From positions 1 to 42,509 of the IMG/VR virus record IMGVR_UViG_3300042484_002587: 42,509 nt of DNA; one strand, 5' to 3'. The stretch is from a virus. Below the pieces are notes generated by a model, which saw nothing but the letters and a program-made list of their open reading frames with translations, was not told the origin of the DNA and did no database searches. Shown one piece after another: positions 31,525 to 38,133 of the stretch (the stretch's first letter is position 1; each line of letters opens with the position of its first letter). A program made the position numbers and the translations under genes.

Positions 31525-31718
31525 TTACAGATCAACAACGATTGGTGAATTATCTGCAAGCCGCAATCGACGCCTTGTTGCTGGTGATTGATCTAGAGCA
31601 GAAGATAACACACAATGCGCACCCAAACTGGACTTACAGTCAAATCCTAAACGACCTGCGATGCCAGTTGGATGCGGAAACAGCCCTTCTCCGTAGCCAA
31701 GAGGTGCTGGGACGATAG
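31521..31718 (+). CDS. Small helical protein ending the operon
   Basis: 65 residues, strongly helical (QRLVNYLQAAIDALLLVIDLEQKI). ATGA overlap with the previous gene. The next promoter starts 2 bp after its TAG. Confidence 0.65.
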   Translation: MITDQQRLVNYLQAAIDALLLVIDLEQKITHNAHPNWTYSQILNDLRCQLDAETALLRSQEVLGR

Positions 31719-31719
31719 G

Positions 31720-31748
31720 TTGGCCAGAAATGGCACCTGTGCTATAAT
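31720..31748 (+). promoter_or_regulatory. Recurring cassette promoter, class B
   Basis: TTGGCC 31720-31725, spacer AGAAATGGCACCTGTGC, TATAAT 31743-31748, leader AGCTTTATACAGTTAGC, then AAGGAG. Confidence 0.82.
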
Positions 31749-31780
31749 AGCTTTATACAGTTAGCAACAAGGAGAAGCAA

Positions 31781-31951
31781 ATGCGAATAGTCAACGTAAT
31801 CGTTATCGGTATTGCCAGTCAACGCATCGCTGTACTTCAGGCGCCGTTTGACCAGGCTGAAAAGGTAGCCAGGGAATTCCTGAGCAACGCTGGGCTGAAG
31901 TTCATCACTGACATCTTCAGCATGGGCGAATACCGTGTTTGGGCCAAATAA
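31781..31951 (+). CDS. Short protein, unknown
   Basis: 56 residues, with a beta-alpha pattern (IVNVIVIGIASQRIAVLQAPFDQAEKVAREFL). AAGGAG 7 bp before ATG 31781, directly behind a cassette promoter, so it is convincing despite its length. Confidence 0.7.
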   Translation: MRIVNVIVIGIASQRIAVLQAPFDQAEKVAREFLSNAGLKFITDIFSMGEYRVWAK

Positions 31952-31956
31952 ACACC

Positions 31957-32157
31957 ATGAACTCGACCATGTATCAATTCACTGAATACCAACTTGGGAT
32001 CATCCACACCATGCTGGAGATCAATCCTTGGGTTCAACCTGCTTATCGTTGGTATCACGAGCTGCATGAAAGCACCGGCATCAACGTCTACGACGTGGAA
32101 GACTGGGTGATCGAGTTCTACACGGCCTACAACAAGATCTATCCGGGTACCTATTAG
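31957..32157 (+). CDS. Small protein, unknown
   Basis: 66 residues, rich in Trp/Tyr (WVQPAYRWYHELHES). Starts 5 bp after the preceding stop. No strong Shine-Dalgarno; probably coupled. Confidence 0.6.
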   Translation: MNSTMYQFTEYQLGIIHTMLEINPWVQPAYRWYHELHESTGINVYDVEDWVIEFYTAYNKIYPGTY

Positions 32158-32165
32158 CAATCCGG

Positions 32166-32194
32166 TTGACCAGAAATGGCACCTGTGCTATAAT
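32166..32194 (+). promoter_or_regulatory. Recurring cassette promoter, class B
   Basis: TTGACC 32166-32171, spacer AGAAATGGCACCTGTGC, TATAAT 32189-32194. Confidence 0.85.
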
Positions 32195-32225
32195 AGCTTT
32201 ATACAGTTAGATAACGGAGCAAAAG

Positions 32226-32558
32226 ATGAGCAAAGTTGACAAGATCATTAAAGGCGAGTCGATCGGGGTGATCATCCACAGTGACTACGGTGGTGGTTGG
32301 TACAGCTGGCACGGAATCGAACGCCTGCTGTACGATCCCAAGATCGTCGAGATCCTGGAGGACGAGACCATCGACAAGTTTGCAGCCTGGGAATGGATCC
32401 GCGCCTATGTTCGGGAACTGTATCCTGAACAGTACTTTAGCGGCGAAGAACGGCTCGAGGTGCGTTGGATCCCAATCGGTGCTAAGTTCCGTGTTGCTGA
32501 GTACGATGGCAAGGAAAGCATTGTCCTACAGTCTGCTGAGCAGTGGTTGACAGCATAA
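32226..32558 (+). CDS. Unknown protein, 110 residues
   Basis: 110 residues, acidic with many Ile/Glu/Trp residues (VGYGGGWYSWHGIERLL-like Gly/Trp region, then helical WEWIRAYVRELYPEQYF). CGGAG precedes ATG 32226. The stop TAA lies in the spacer of the next promoter. Confidence 0.7.
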   Translation: MSKVDKIIKGESIGVIIHSDYGGGWYSWHGIERLLYDPKIVEILEDETIDKFAAWEWIRAYVRELYPEQYFSGEERLEVRWIPIGAKFRVAEYDGKESIVLQSAEQWLTA

Positions 32559-32575
32559 TATAAGTCTGCTATAAT
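32547..32575 (+). promoter_or_regulatory. Cassette promoter
   Basis: TTGACA 32547-32552, 17-bp spacer, extended TGC-TATAAT 32570-32575. Lies in the 3' end of the preceding gene. Confidence 0.8.
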
Positions 32576-32605
32576 ACACACATGAACAACGCAAAAGGAA
32601 ACAAC

Positions 32606-32779
32606 ATGCCCGCTAACCGTATCCCAGCGCACTTCCCCAGCGACTTTCCCCGTGACTCAACCGCGGCAGAGATTGCGCAGTTCCAACAGGATCTGGATGA
32701 TATCGAGCAGGATGCCATTGACGAGGCCGAGCTAGATGACTGGATTGAGTCCGGGCAAACCCTGACCCACTTCGGTTGA
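32606..32779 (+). CDS. Short acidic protein
   Basis: 57 residues with a strongly acidic helix (DDIEQDAIDEAELDDWIESG), a composition seen in nucleic-acid mimics or anti-defence peptides, though nothing proves this. ATG 32606 with AAGGAA 5 bp upstream is preferred over ATG 32582, which would start almost at the expected transcript 5' end. TGA stop lies in the next -35 box. Confidence 0.65.
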   Translation: MPANRIPAHFPSDFPRDSTAAEIAQFQQDLDDIEQDAIDEAELDDWIESGQTLTHFG

Positions 32780-32804
32780 CAGCTTAATCAATTTGCTGTA
32801 TAAT
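32776..32804 (+). promoter_or_regulatory. Recurring cassette promoter, class D
   Basis: TTGACA 32776-32781, spacer GCTTAATCAATTTGCTG, TATAAT 32799-32804. Same sequence as the promoter at 33339. Stop codon embedded in the -35. Confidence 0.85.
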
Positions 32805-32895
32805 ACTCACATCAACCGAACAAATAGAAGCGAACTATGAATGCAGCATTGAACATCAACACTATATAACTGACGGACTTGTCAAAGTATGTGAT

Positions 32896-33330
32896 GTGGC
32901 TAGGGACACCGAGAACCGTTGGTTCTACGAAAACATCAACGAGGCCACGATGTTCAGCGAACATCGTAGTTGGGTCTACTTTGTTGTGGTAGATAACGAG
33001 ATTGTCAAAGTAGGCGAGACTGGCAATCCTTTGGGTATACGCATAAAGAACAGCAATCAGCCCAAGACAGGCACTGAGGGACGCTTTGGGCGCTATCGTA
33101 TAGGAGATGCGACTGACTGGGTCATTCGCAATGAACTACGGAGAGAGGTGTGGGAAGGTCGTGTCACCCTGTGGGCCCGGCGATGTGAAATGGTGAAGTT
33201 GACTGTGTCGGTGGCTGGGTGCGAAGACTCCACAATGACCAGTTTTCACAAAGATCTTGAGATGCGATACATAGACTATATCTTTGTTCAAACGGGCAAT
33301 TTGCCCCGTTTGAACAAATCTCGCAAATAA
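32896..33330 (+). CDS. GIY-YIG-like nuclease protein with uncertain start
   Basis: 144 residues from GTG 32896. The pattern VYFVVVDNEIVKVGETGNPLGIRI, ending EMRYIDYIFVQTGNLPRLNK, resembles the GIY-YIG/T5orf172 nuclease fold (VYxxxxxxIxKVGxT and a later Glu with a PRLN loop). No Shine-Dalgarno lies before the GTG. The same frame stays open upstream, while the ATG with a ribosome site at 32837 is in another frame and stops after 10 codons. The true start may need a frameshift, or a base may be missing. Confidence 0.65.
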   Translation: MARDTENRWFYENINEATMFSEHRSWVYFVVVDNEIVKVGETGNPLGIRIKNSNQPKTGTEGRFGRYRIGDATDWVIRNELRREVWEGRVTLWARRCEMVKLTVSVAGCEDSTMTSFHKDLEMRYIDYIFVQTGNLPRLNKSRK

Positions 33331-33338
33331 CCTTTCGG

Positions 33339-33367
33339 TTGACAGCTTAATCAATTTGCTGTATAAT
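33339..33367 (+). promoter_or_regulatory. Recurring cassette promoter, class D
   Basis: TTGACA 33339-33344, 17-bp spacer GCTTAATCAATTTGCTG, TATAAT 33362-33367. Identical from -35 to -10 with the promoter at 32776. Confidence 0.85.
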
Positions 33368-33399
33368 ACTCACATACACTAGCAAAACAGGAGAACTTT

Positions 33400-33603
33400 G
33401 TGGCTTTTGAAAACAAGATCTTGGCAGTTGTCGAAGACTTTATCCCGGGAACCGCAGCTGAATTCGACTACGGAACGTTGTTTGTTTCCGGGCTTAATCA
33501 GAATCAAGCTACTCTTCTCTTGGATCGGATCCGTGGGTCCGTGCTGTGCGGTGTGCAGATGAGCAAAGAAATCGGGCTCGAGATCGCATACGACTTTACT
33601 TGA
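33400..33603 (+). CDS. Small protein, unknown
   Basis: 67 residues from GTG 33400, with AGGAGA about 6 bp upstream. Mixed composition (IPGTAAEFDYGTLFVSGLNQNQATLLLDRIRGSVLCGVQM). No family recognised. Confidence 0.65.
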   Translation: MAFENKILAVVEDFIPGTAAEFDYGTLFVSGLNQNQATLLLDRIRGSVLCGVQMSKEIGLEIAYDFT

Positions 33604-33622
33604 GAACACAAAGGATTCTATC

Positions 33623-33727
33623 GTGTTTGAAACTACGATCTTTCTTATGCAGGACGAGTGCCGAAAGTTGTCTATCTGGTTGAGCACCAGACTTGCAGAT
33701 TATCGTTATACCAAGGTGCATACTTAA
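33623..33727 (+). CDS. Micro-protein, unknown
   Basis: 34 residues from GTG 33623; AAAGGA lies 7 bp upstream. Its stop TAA is immediately followed by the ATG of the next micro-gene (TAAATG). Confidence 0.45.
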   Translation: MFETTIFLMQDECRKLSIWLSTRLADYRYTKVHT

Positions 33728-33799
33728 ATGTTTGCATGGTGCGTGGTTGCGGTGCTGTTTGGCTTCGCAGTGTTGTTCACAATGATGGACGAATGGTAA
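33728..33799 (+). CDS. Single-helix membrane micro-protein
   Basis: 23 residues, nearly all one hydrophobic helix (WCVVAVLFGFAVLF) with a charged end (MMDEW). It starts directly on the stop of the preceding gene. Very short, so real only if translation is coupled. Confidence 0.4.
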   Translation: MFAWCVVAVLFGFAVLFTMMDEW

Positions 33800-33814
33800 C
33801 CCCAAGGAACTAAA

Positions 33815-33988
33815 ATGGCCGGCAAAGCAACTTCGATTTATCTAACTATTCTGCCCAAAGGCAGTCATAACTCGGTGTTCAAGAAGGTATTCTTCGAAGC
33901 CAAGAGTTACAATGAATACATCAAGTCAGATGAGTTCAAGACCAAGTGGCCCAAGGAACAGTTCGACATTGTCAAAGAAGTGTACTAG
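33815..33988 (+). CDS. Short basic protein
   Basis: 57 residues, Lys/Phe/Tyr-rich (VFKKVFFEAKSYNEYIKSDEFKTKW). AAGGAA upstream of ATG 33815. No family recognised. Confidence 0.65.
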   Translation: MAGKATSIYLTILPKGSHNSVFKKVFFEAKSYNEYIKSDEFKTKWPKEQFDIVKEVY

Positions 33989-33994
33989 GGCCGG

Positions 33995-34023
33995 TTGACC
34001 AATAAATCGGCCTGTGCTATAAT
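33995..34023 (+). promoter_or_regulatory. Recurring cassette promoter, class C
   Basis: TTGACC 33995-34000, spacer AATAAATCGGCCTGTGC, TATAAT 34018-34023. Confidence 0.85.
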
Positions 34024-34052
34024 GTGTTTACTGTAGCAAAACGGAGTGCAAG

Positions 34053-34370
34053 ATGAAATTGCTGATTGATACCCCTTTGGTCCACGTGGCTTACGACGAG
34101 ATCGGTACTACCGAACAGGACCGTGCGGACAGCAAGGAAATATGGGATGAGGCCTGCGCAGTCTTGAACAAGTTCGGTGTGCACTACACTTTGACTTATA
34201 AGGCGCATTGTATTGTGTTTCTGCTGAAAACGCAGAAGATCACCCTGGATGATCTGGACATGAACGAACTGATCTATGATGGCTTTTGGGTTCTGGACAT
34301 GAACTTTCAATATGCTGGCCTGGGTGGACGAGGTTGCGAGACCAGCTTCACAGTTACTCAGCGGGTCTAA
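34053..34370 (+). CDS. Unknown protein, 105 residues
   Basis: 105 residues, with acidic helices (EIGTTEQDRADSKEIWDEAC) and a strand-rich C-terminus (FWVLDMNFQYAGLGGRGCETSF). No family recognised. CGGAG precedes ATG 34053. Confidence 0.7.
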   Translation: MKLLIDTPLVHVAYDEIGTTEQDRADSKEIWDEACAVLNKFGVHYTLTYKAHCIVFLLKTQKITLDDLDMNELIYDGFWVLDMNFQYAGLGGRGCETSFTVTQRV

Positions 34371-34374
34371 GAGT

Positions 34375-34722
34375 ATGGCCGGCTCTGTTATTGCAGTTGA
34401 CACTGGATCTATTTTGCGCGCCGTTCGCTGTGCCCAAAGCAAGATAGATCAAGTTGGGCTGATCCTGTACAATCTGTACAGTGGGCGGAATGTCGATAAG
34501 TTGATCTCAACTGGGAATCTGTTGAGTATTGACCCGTTAGTGATTGCCCCTGGTACTAGCAGCAAGTCCTTTACCAACTTGGCCGATTTGCGATGGGACT
34601 ATATTTCTTGCGAGGTTGCATATCTATGGCGTGATTCACAGTGGTTGGTCAGTGTTCGTAGCGAAGGGCCCACCGAAGGCACTTACGTGACCCTCGAAAA
34701 AGCCCTAAAAAAGGGAAAGTAG
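34375..34722 (+). CDS. Unknown protein, 115 residues
   Basis: 115 residues from ATG 34375, 4 bp after the preceding stop. The family is not recognised. The N-terminus is neutral and the C-terminus basic (LEKALKKGK). An in-frame upstream extension overlaps the previous gene and is less likely. Confidence 0.65.
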   Translation: MAGSVIAVDTGSILRAVRCAQSKIDQVGLILYNLYSGRNVDKLISTGNLLSIDPLVIAPGTSSKSFTNLADLRWDYISCEVAYLWRDSQWLVSVRSEGPTEGTYVTLEKALKKGK

Positions 34723-34748
34723 TGTTGTAAAAATACAACATTATTTGG

Positions 34749-34777
34749 TTGACCGGAAATTCCGGGTATGCTATAAT
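34749..34777 (+). promoter_or_regulatory. Recurring promoter, class B variant
   Basis: TTGACC 34749-34754, spacer GGAAATTCCGGGTATGC, TATAAT 34772-34777. Confidence 0.83.
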
Positions 34778-34809
34778 GTATGCATACAGTTAGTAACAAG
34801 GAGTTGGAA

Positions 34810-35154
34810 ATGAAAAAGGTAATCGTAGTAGGGTTGATAGCAGTGTTTGGCGCCGTGGGGCAGTCCCAAGCTTGGGGGCCGCGTGATCGAAGCGCCGTTG
34901 CTGGGGTTGCTGTTGGTGTTGCGGGTGCGCTGTTGGTCCAGCATTTTAGCAGGCCACAGCAGGATGTGCCGCAACAAATGCAGGCGGGCTGCTCGGGTTC
35001 GGGATGTGGCGGCCAAATGCCAGCCTACTACAATTCCCCTCCGGTCTACATGCAACCAGTCTACGTTCAGCAACAACCGCAGCAACCGCAGCCTGTTCCT
35101 TGTGTGGCAGCATTTGATATCAACAACAGGTACTTGGGTTGCTACTACCGCTGA
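34810..35154 (+). CDS. Secreted Gln/Pro/Tyr-rich protein
   Basis: 114 residues with a signal peptide (KKVIVVGLIAVFGAVGQSQA, then WGP). The mature part has a hydrophobic/Gly-rich stretch (AVAGVAVGVAGALLV), a Cys-rich patch (GCSGSGCGG), then a low-complexity Gln/Pro/Tyr/Val tail (PPVYMQPVYVQQQP). Glycine-zipper-like helix suggests membrane association in the periplasm. ATG 34810 has AAGGAG 7-8 bp upstream. Possible role in envelope modification or exclusion; inferred. Confidence 0.7.
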   Translation: MKKVIVVGLIAVFGAVGQSQAWGPRDRSAVAGVAVGVAGALLVQHFSRPQQDVPQQMQAGCSGSGCGGQMPAYYNSPPVYMQPVYVQQQPQQPQPVPCVAAFDINNRYLGCYYR

Positions 35155-35158
35155 ACGG

Positions 35159-35187
35159 TTGACCAGAAATGGCACCTGTGCTATAAT
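35159..35187 (+). promoter_or_regulatory. Recurring cassette promoter, class B
   Basis: TTGACC 35159-35164, spacer AGAAATGGCACCTGTGC, TATAAT 35182-35187. Located 4 bp after the secreted-protein stop. Confidence 0.85.
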
Positions 35188-35216
35188 GTATTTACTTTAA
35201 CGCAAACGGAAACGAA

Positions 35217-35492
35217 ATGCTCAAACACCAGATCAAGTACTCCAAGGCCGCGGTTGCTACTGAATCCAAATACCGTGAAGCCGATGCTGCGGTGAAGAAG
35301 TTCCAAGATGCTGCTCAAGCCAATTACGACACTTCTGCTTTTGCTAACGGTTATTTGGGATCAGCCATAGCTGGCATGGCAGCACAGTACTTGACCAAGG
35401 CGCAGTTCGCAGAGTTCCTGGCAGTGATGAAGCAGTCTGCAGCCAAGCAAGAAGCCGAAGTGGCTGCCAAGAAGAAGTACGAGCTGGCTTGA
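35217..35492 (+). CDS. Helical Ala/Lys-rich protein
   Basis: 91 residues, mainly one long helix with heptad repeats (YREADAAVKKFQDAAQ..., KQSAAKQEAEVAAKKKYELA). Probably coiled-coil. Function unknown. CGGAAACG precedes ATG 35217. Confidence 0.65.
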   Translation: MLKHQIKYSKAAVATESKYREADAAVKKFQDAAQANYDTSAFANGYLGSAIAGMAAQYLTKAQFAEFLAVMKQSAAKQEAEVAAKKKYELA

Positions 35493-35519
35493 TCTAACTT
35501 AGATAAAGGATATCCTATT

Positions 35520-35744
35520 ATGAAATTGTCCCTTAAACAACAAGCAGGAGTTGAGGTAGCCAAGATGTTTGGTACTTCGACTGCAGTCTTTGTATCAATC
35601 TACGCAGCTCTTGCTACCGGATATGGTTCGCTGTTGGGCATTGCTACTCTTGCGGTGCTAGTGGTGTACGGTATTTTGCAACTCTATCAAATGAAGTTGT
35701 GGCAGCTGGAAACCAAAGCGGCAAAAGCCCGGGCCCAGGGGTAA
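35520..35744 (+). CDS. Small membrane protein
   Basis: 74 residues with two hydrophobic helices (VFVSIYAALATGYGSLLG and IATLAVLVVYGILQLYQ) and a basic C-terminal end. Membrane protein of unknown role. AAAGGA precedes ATG 35520. Followed 3 bp later by another gene. Confidence 0.65.
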   Translation: MKLSLKQQAGVEVAKMFGTSTAVFVSIYAALATGYGSLLGIATLAVLVVYGILQLYQMKLWQLETKAAKARAQG

Positions 35745-35747
35745 GAA

Positions 35748-36089
35748 ATGACTGTTGGACTCAAGACCTATCGCAAGTTAATGAAGGTTGAAGCGCGGGC
35801 TCGTGCCTTGGGCATGCAGTTTACCGTCCCCAAGACTTACTACGAGGATCAAGATTGTATTGTACTGTCCCCGGTTGAACAAGAGTTACCTCTTTACATA
35901 AGGGATGCCGAGTTGTTTACTGGGGACGTTGATCAAGTTGCTACCTTCCTAAGAGGCATAGAATGGGCTCGTCAATATGACAGCTCGCTGATGAAGGGCA
36001 ATGATAACCGTCGCCTGCGCAAAGAGCAAGATTATAGAAACACTGGATTGAAAAATATTCTCGCTAACAAAGAAACGGTTGCCCAATAA
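35748..36089 (+). CDS. Unknown basic protein, 113 residues
   Basis: 113 residues, Arg/Lys-rich. No family recognised. It is coupled to the membrane-protein gene. The TAA stop lies within the spacer of the next promoter. Confidence 0.65.
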   Translation: MTVGLKTYRKLMKVEARARALGMQFTVPKTYYEDQDCIVLSPVEQELPLYIRDAELFTGDVDQVATFLRGIEWARQYDSSLMKGNDNRRLRKEQDYRNTGLKNILANKETVAQ

Positions 36090-36107
36090 TTCCGTTTCTG
36101 CTATAAT
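36079..36107 (+). promoter_or_regulatory. Recurring promoter, class A variant
   Basis: TTGCCC 36079-36084, spacer AATAATTCCGTTTCTGC, TATAAT 36102-36107. Same -35 variant as at 23683. Confidence 0.8.
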
Positions 36108-36169
36108 GTTTACATGCTGCAAAAAACAGCATAACTTTGTAACTTAATTTGTCACTGAAAAGGTTTATT

Positions 36170-36586
36170 ATGTTGAATACTGAAAAGCTCTTTACTGTCG
36201 CTGGTACCGCTACCAATCCTGATGGCACCACTAAGGTCCGCTTTGCTAACGATCTTGTTGCTCGTATCAAGATCCTGAACAAGGCAGGTTGCACGAATCT
36301 TGAGCTGGTTGAGCTGCCCCAGCCAATGACCAAGCTGGAGGCGATTACTTATCTTCAAGGCCTGGGTACTATCACAGGCGATGCTGCATTTGTGCTAGAG
36401 GGCAAGGCAGCAGAGAAGTCCAAGGTTGCCAAGAAGTCCGAAGTCAAGGTCATTGCTACCAAGCCCAGCATTGAGAGCATCCGTGCTCGCAAGCCCAAGG
36501 CAGCAGATGTTGAGGCAGTGGCCCTGTTGGCATCTGTGATGTCCACGCTAGTACGCGACAAGGGCGAGGATCAGGTTGAAGCCTAA
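36170..36586 (+). CDS. Unknown helical, Lys/Ala-rich protein
   Basis: 138 residues. The first half is strand-rich (FTVAGTATNPDGTTKVRFAND), the second is a Lys/Ala/Glu-rich linker (EGKAAEKSKVAKKSEVK) and a helix. AAAAGG precedes ATG 36170 by 7 bp. Followed by a strong terminator. Confidence 0.7.
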   Translation: MLNTEKLFTVAGTATNPDGTTKVRFANDLVARIKILNKAGCTNLELVELPQPMTKLEAITYLQGLGTITGDAAFVLEGKAAEKSKVAKKSEVKVIATKPSIESIRARKPKAADVEAVALLASVMSTLVRDKGEDQVEA

Positions 36587-36604
36587 CGGCTCCCTACTCC
36601 ACTC

Positions 36605-36634
36605 AAAGCGGCCCTTTTGGGCCGCTTTCCTTTT
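36605..36634 (+). terminator. Strong rho-independent terminator
   Basis: 10-bp stem AAAGCGGCCC/GGGCCGCTTT with a TTTT loop, then CCTTTT. Confidence 0.9.
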
Positions 36635-36663
36635 CCAAATTCAATTCTGGCATAATTAATTGT

Positions 36664-36912
36664 ATGCTTAATGATCCTGAGTTGGAAACTGCCCTTCAAG
36701 AGCTAGTGATTGATATCTGCGAAGTACTTTATTGTCGTGGGATCGATCGTGTTTGTATAGGTGCACTCATGCGCCTAGTCGGCATCGACAATGCAATTGC
36801 ACAGACAAACGACAACGAATATTTAAATTTGGATTCTACCTTCCAAGAAATAATACAAAAAAGAAAACAGCCAGTGCCAGCAGCCCCGCCCAGTGGCGCG
36901 GTACTCCACTAA
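36664..36912 (+). CDS. Unknown protein, 82 residues
   Basis: 82 residues, helical N-terminal half (ELETALQELVIDICEVLYCRGI) and a Pro/Ala-rich end. Starts at ATG 36664 behind a weak -10 (CATAAT). TAA is followed directly by the next ATG. Confidence 0.65.
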   Translation: MLNDPELETALQELVIDICEVLYCRGIDRVCIGALMRLVGIDNAIAQTNDNEYLNLDSTFQEIIQKRKQPVPAAPPSGAVLH

Positions 36913-37155
36913 ATGCCCATACCCAGTTACCGGGCTTCAGAAGCTCTTTATGTCGTAATCATACGAGAGAAAAATGCAGAACAGTTGCTCAAAGCCTGGG
37001 CCAAGGCTGCAAAGGCCCAAGTGGTAATCGAAAACAATAGGATGAAGATTTTCGAGCACCGTAGTTTAAACATGTTTCAACTGAACTGGCCACATAACTG
37101 GGACAACGTTACCATCTGGGATGCCTGGAATCGGCGACATTTATATCTAGACTAG
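36913..37155 (+). CDS. Unknown protein, 80 residues
   Basis: 80 residues, basic with an aromatic C-terminus (FQLNWPHNWDNVTIWDAWNRRHL). Begins directly after the preceding stop, so it is coupled. No family recognised. Confidence 0.6.
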   Translation: MPIPSYRASEALYVVIIREKNAEQLLKAWAKAAKAQVVIENNRMKIFEHRSLNMFQLNWPHNWDNVTIWDAWNRRHLYLD

Positions 37156-37168
37156 AGTGCCAAAAATC

Positions 37169-37197
37169 TTGACATCCTACACTAATCAGCATAAAAT
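37169..37197 (+). promoter_or_regulatory. Promoter for the small-protein/oxygenase pair
   Basis: TTGACA 37169-37174, 17-bp spacer, TAAAAT 37192-37197. Confidence 0.65.
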
Positions 37198-37220
37198 ACT
37201 AAACTACAAAGGAATAAAAC

Positions 37221-37409
37221 ATGTCTACCAATCACGATACCCTTAAAGCTGCATTCGAAACTTACACAACCGAGAACGAAAAGTTTACTGCCAAAGGCGT
37301 TAAAGCATCTGCTGCCCGTGCCCGCAAGGCCTTGCAGGAAATGACCAAGGCCATCAAAGAACGCCGCAAAGAAATCACAGCCGAAAAAGAAGCACTAACA
37401 ACAAAGTAA
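37221..37409 (+). CDS. Small basic helical protein
   Basis: 62 residues, Lys/Glu/Ala-rich helix with many charges (KGVKASAARARKALQEMTKAIKERRKEI). Possibly DNA-associated, like small nucleoid proteins. AAAGGAA before ATG 37221. Confidence 0.65.
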   Translation: MSTNHDTLKAAFETYTTENEKFTAKGVKASAARARKALQEMTKAIKERRKEITAEKEALTTK

Positions 37410-37412
37410 CAC

Positions 37413-37934
37413 ATGATTAAACCAGTATTTTTAGATTTAGATTTTTCGACAATACTGTCGGCTGACTACACTGCGGCCAAAGGTGCATTTGAGCAACCTA
37501 TCTATAAAGATGAAGGTATTGATCTCCCGGCGAGTTATTGTTTTGAGAACACCACGCTTCATATAGTATGGTGGGACCGGGGTCAAATTGACTACACCAA
37601 CATCGGGCAACAACTTGGTATGGAAGTTGTTACGGTTTCGAGCATTATGCAAGATCCGGGATGTGTGATCCCTTATCATTATGATAATTTTAATAACCCA
37701 GTTTGGGATCAATCTCGGGTAGACCAACTTGTTAGAGTAATTGTGTGCCTTGAAGATTATAAGCTAGGCCATCTTATTCAATACATAGAAGATGGAAAGT
37801 GCCGTACCTTCGTTAATTGGGTAGCAGGCGCTGGCCTCATGTGGGATAGTCAGAGTCAGGTACCTCATTTAACAGCCAATGCCGGAATGCAGCCCAAGTA
37901 TACCATGCAAATCACTGGATTTATGAACAAGTAA
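37413..37934 (+). CDS. 2OG-Fe(II)-oxygenase-like protein (copy 2)
   Basis: 173 residues. HxD at His 89/Asp 91 (YHYDNF), distal His 152 (VPHLTANAGM), and a basic Lys 162 where the 2OG-binding Arg usually lies (PKYTMQITGF). Motif order, spacing and C-terminal ending match the copy at 10645 (PHMAANIG...RYTLQVTG), so the two are paralogues. The Arg-to-Lys change might alter cofactor binding or leave the protein non-catalytic. Starts 3 bp after the preceding stop. Confidence 0.75.
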   Translation: MIKPVFLDLDFSTILSADYTAAKGAFEQPIYKDEGIDLPASYCFENTTLHIVWWDRGQIDYTNIGQQLGMEVVTVSSIMQDPGCVIPYHYDNFNNPVWDQSRVDQLVRVIVCLEDYKLGHLIQYIEDGKCRTFVNWVAGAGLMWDSQSQVPHLTANAGMQPKYTMQITGFMNK

Positions 37935-37938
37935 TAGT

Positions 37939-38133
37939 ATGGATGAACCGACCCACGCTCCTAAAACCAAGCTATGCTCTTGTGGTCGCAGTGCTACAGG
38001 ATTCTGTGTTGGGCTACATCGTATGTCCGATGCTGAATGGAATGCATACACCTTCGACGAGCAGTTTAACGCAGCCTCGCAAACAATCAATTCAACCACA
38101 ATAACTACGGATTCAACAAAGAATGACTACTGA
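37939..38133 (+). CDS. CDGSH-like/zinc-binding small protein
   Basis: 64 residues. The stretch CSCGRSATGFCVGLH follows the CxCx-S...FC-x-G-x-H order of CDGSH iron-sulfur proteins, but is one residue short between Ser and the third Cys, so it could instead bind zinc. The rest is polar and Thr/Asn/Ser-rich. It overlaps the next gene by 11 bp. Family assignment is tentative. Confidence 0.6.
   Translation: MDEPTHAPKTKLCSCGRSATGFCVGLHRMSDAEWNAYTFDEQFNAASQTINSTTITTDSTKNDY

Noticed and set aside
34771-35175. Reverse 134-codon frame
   Set aside because: Antisense to the secreted protein, which has signal peptide, promoter and ribosome site.
36628-36656. Promoter before the gene at 36664
   Set aside because: CATAAT is present but the -35 region is poor and overlaps the terminator.
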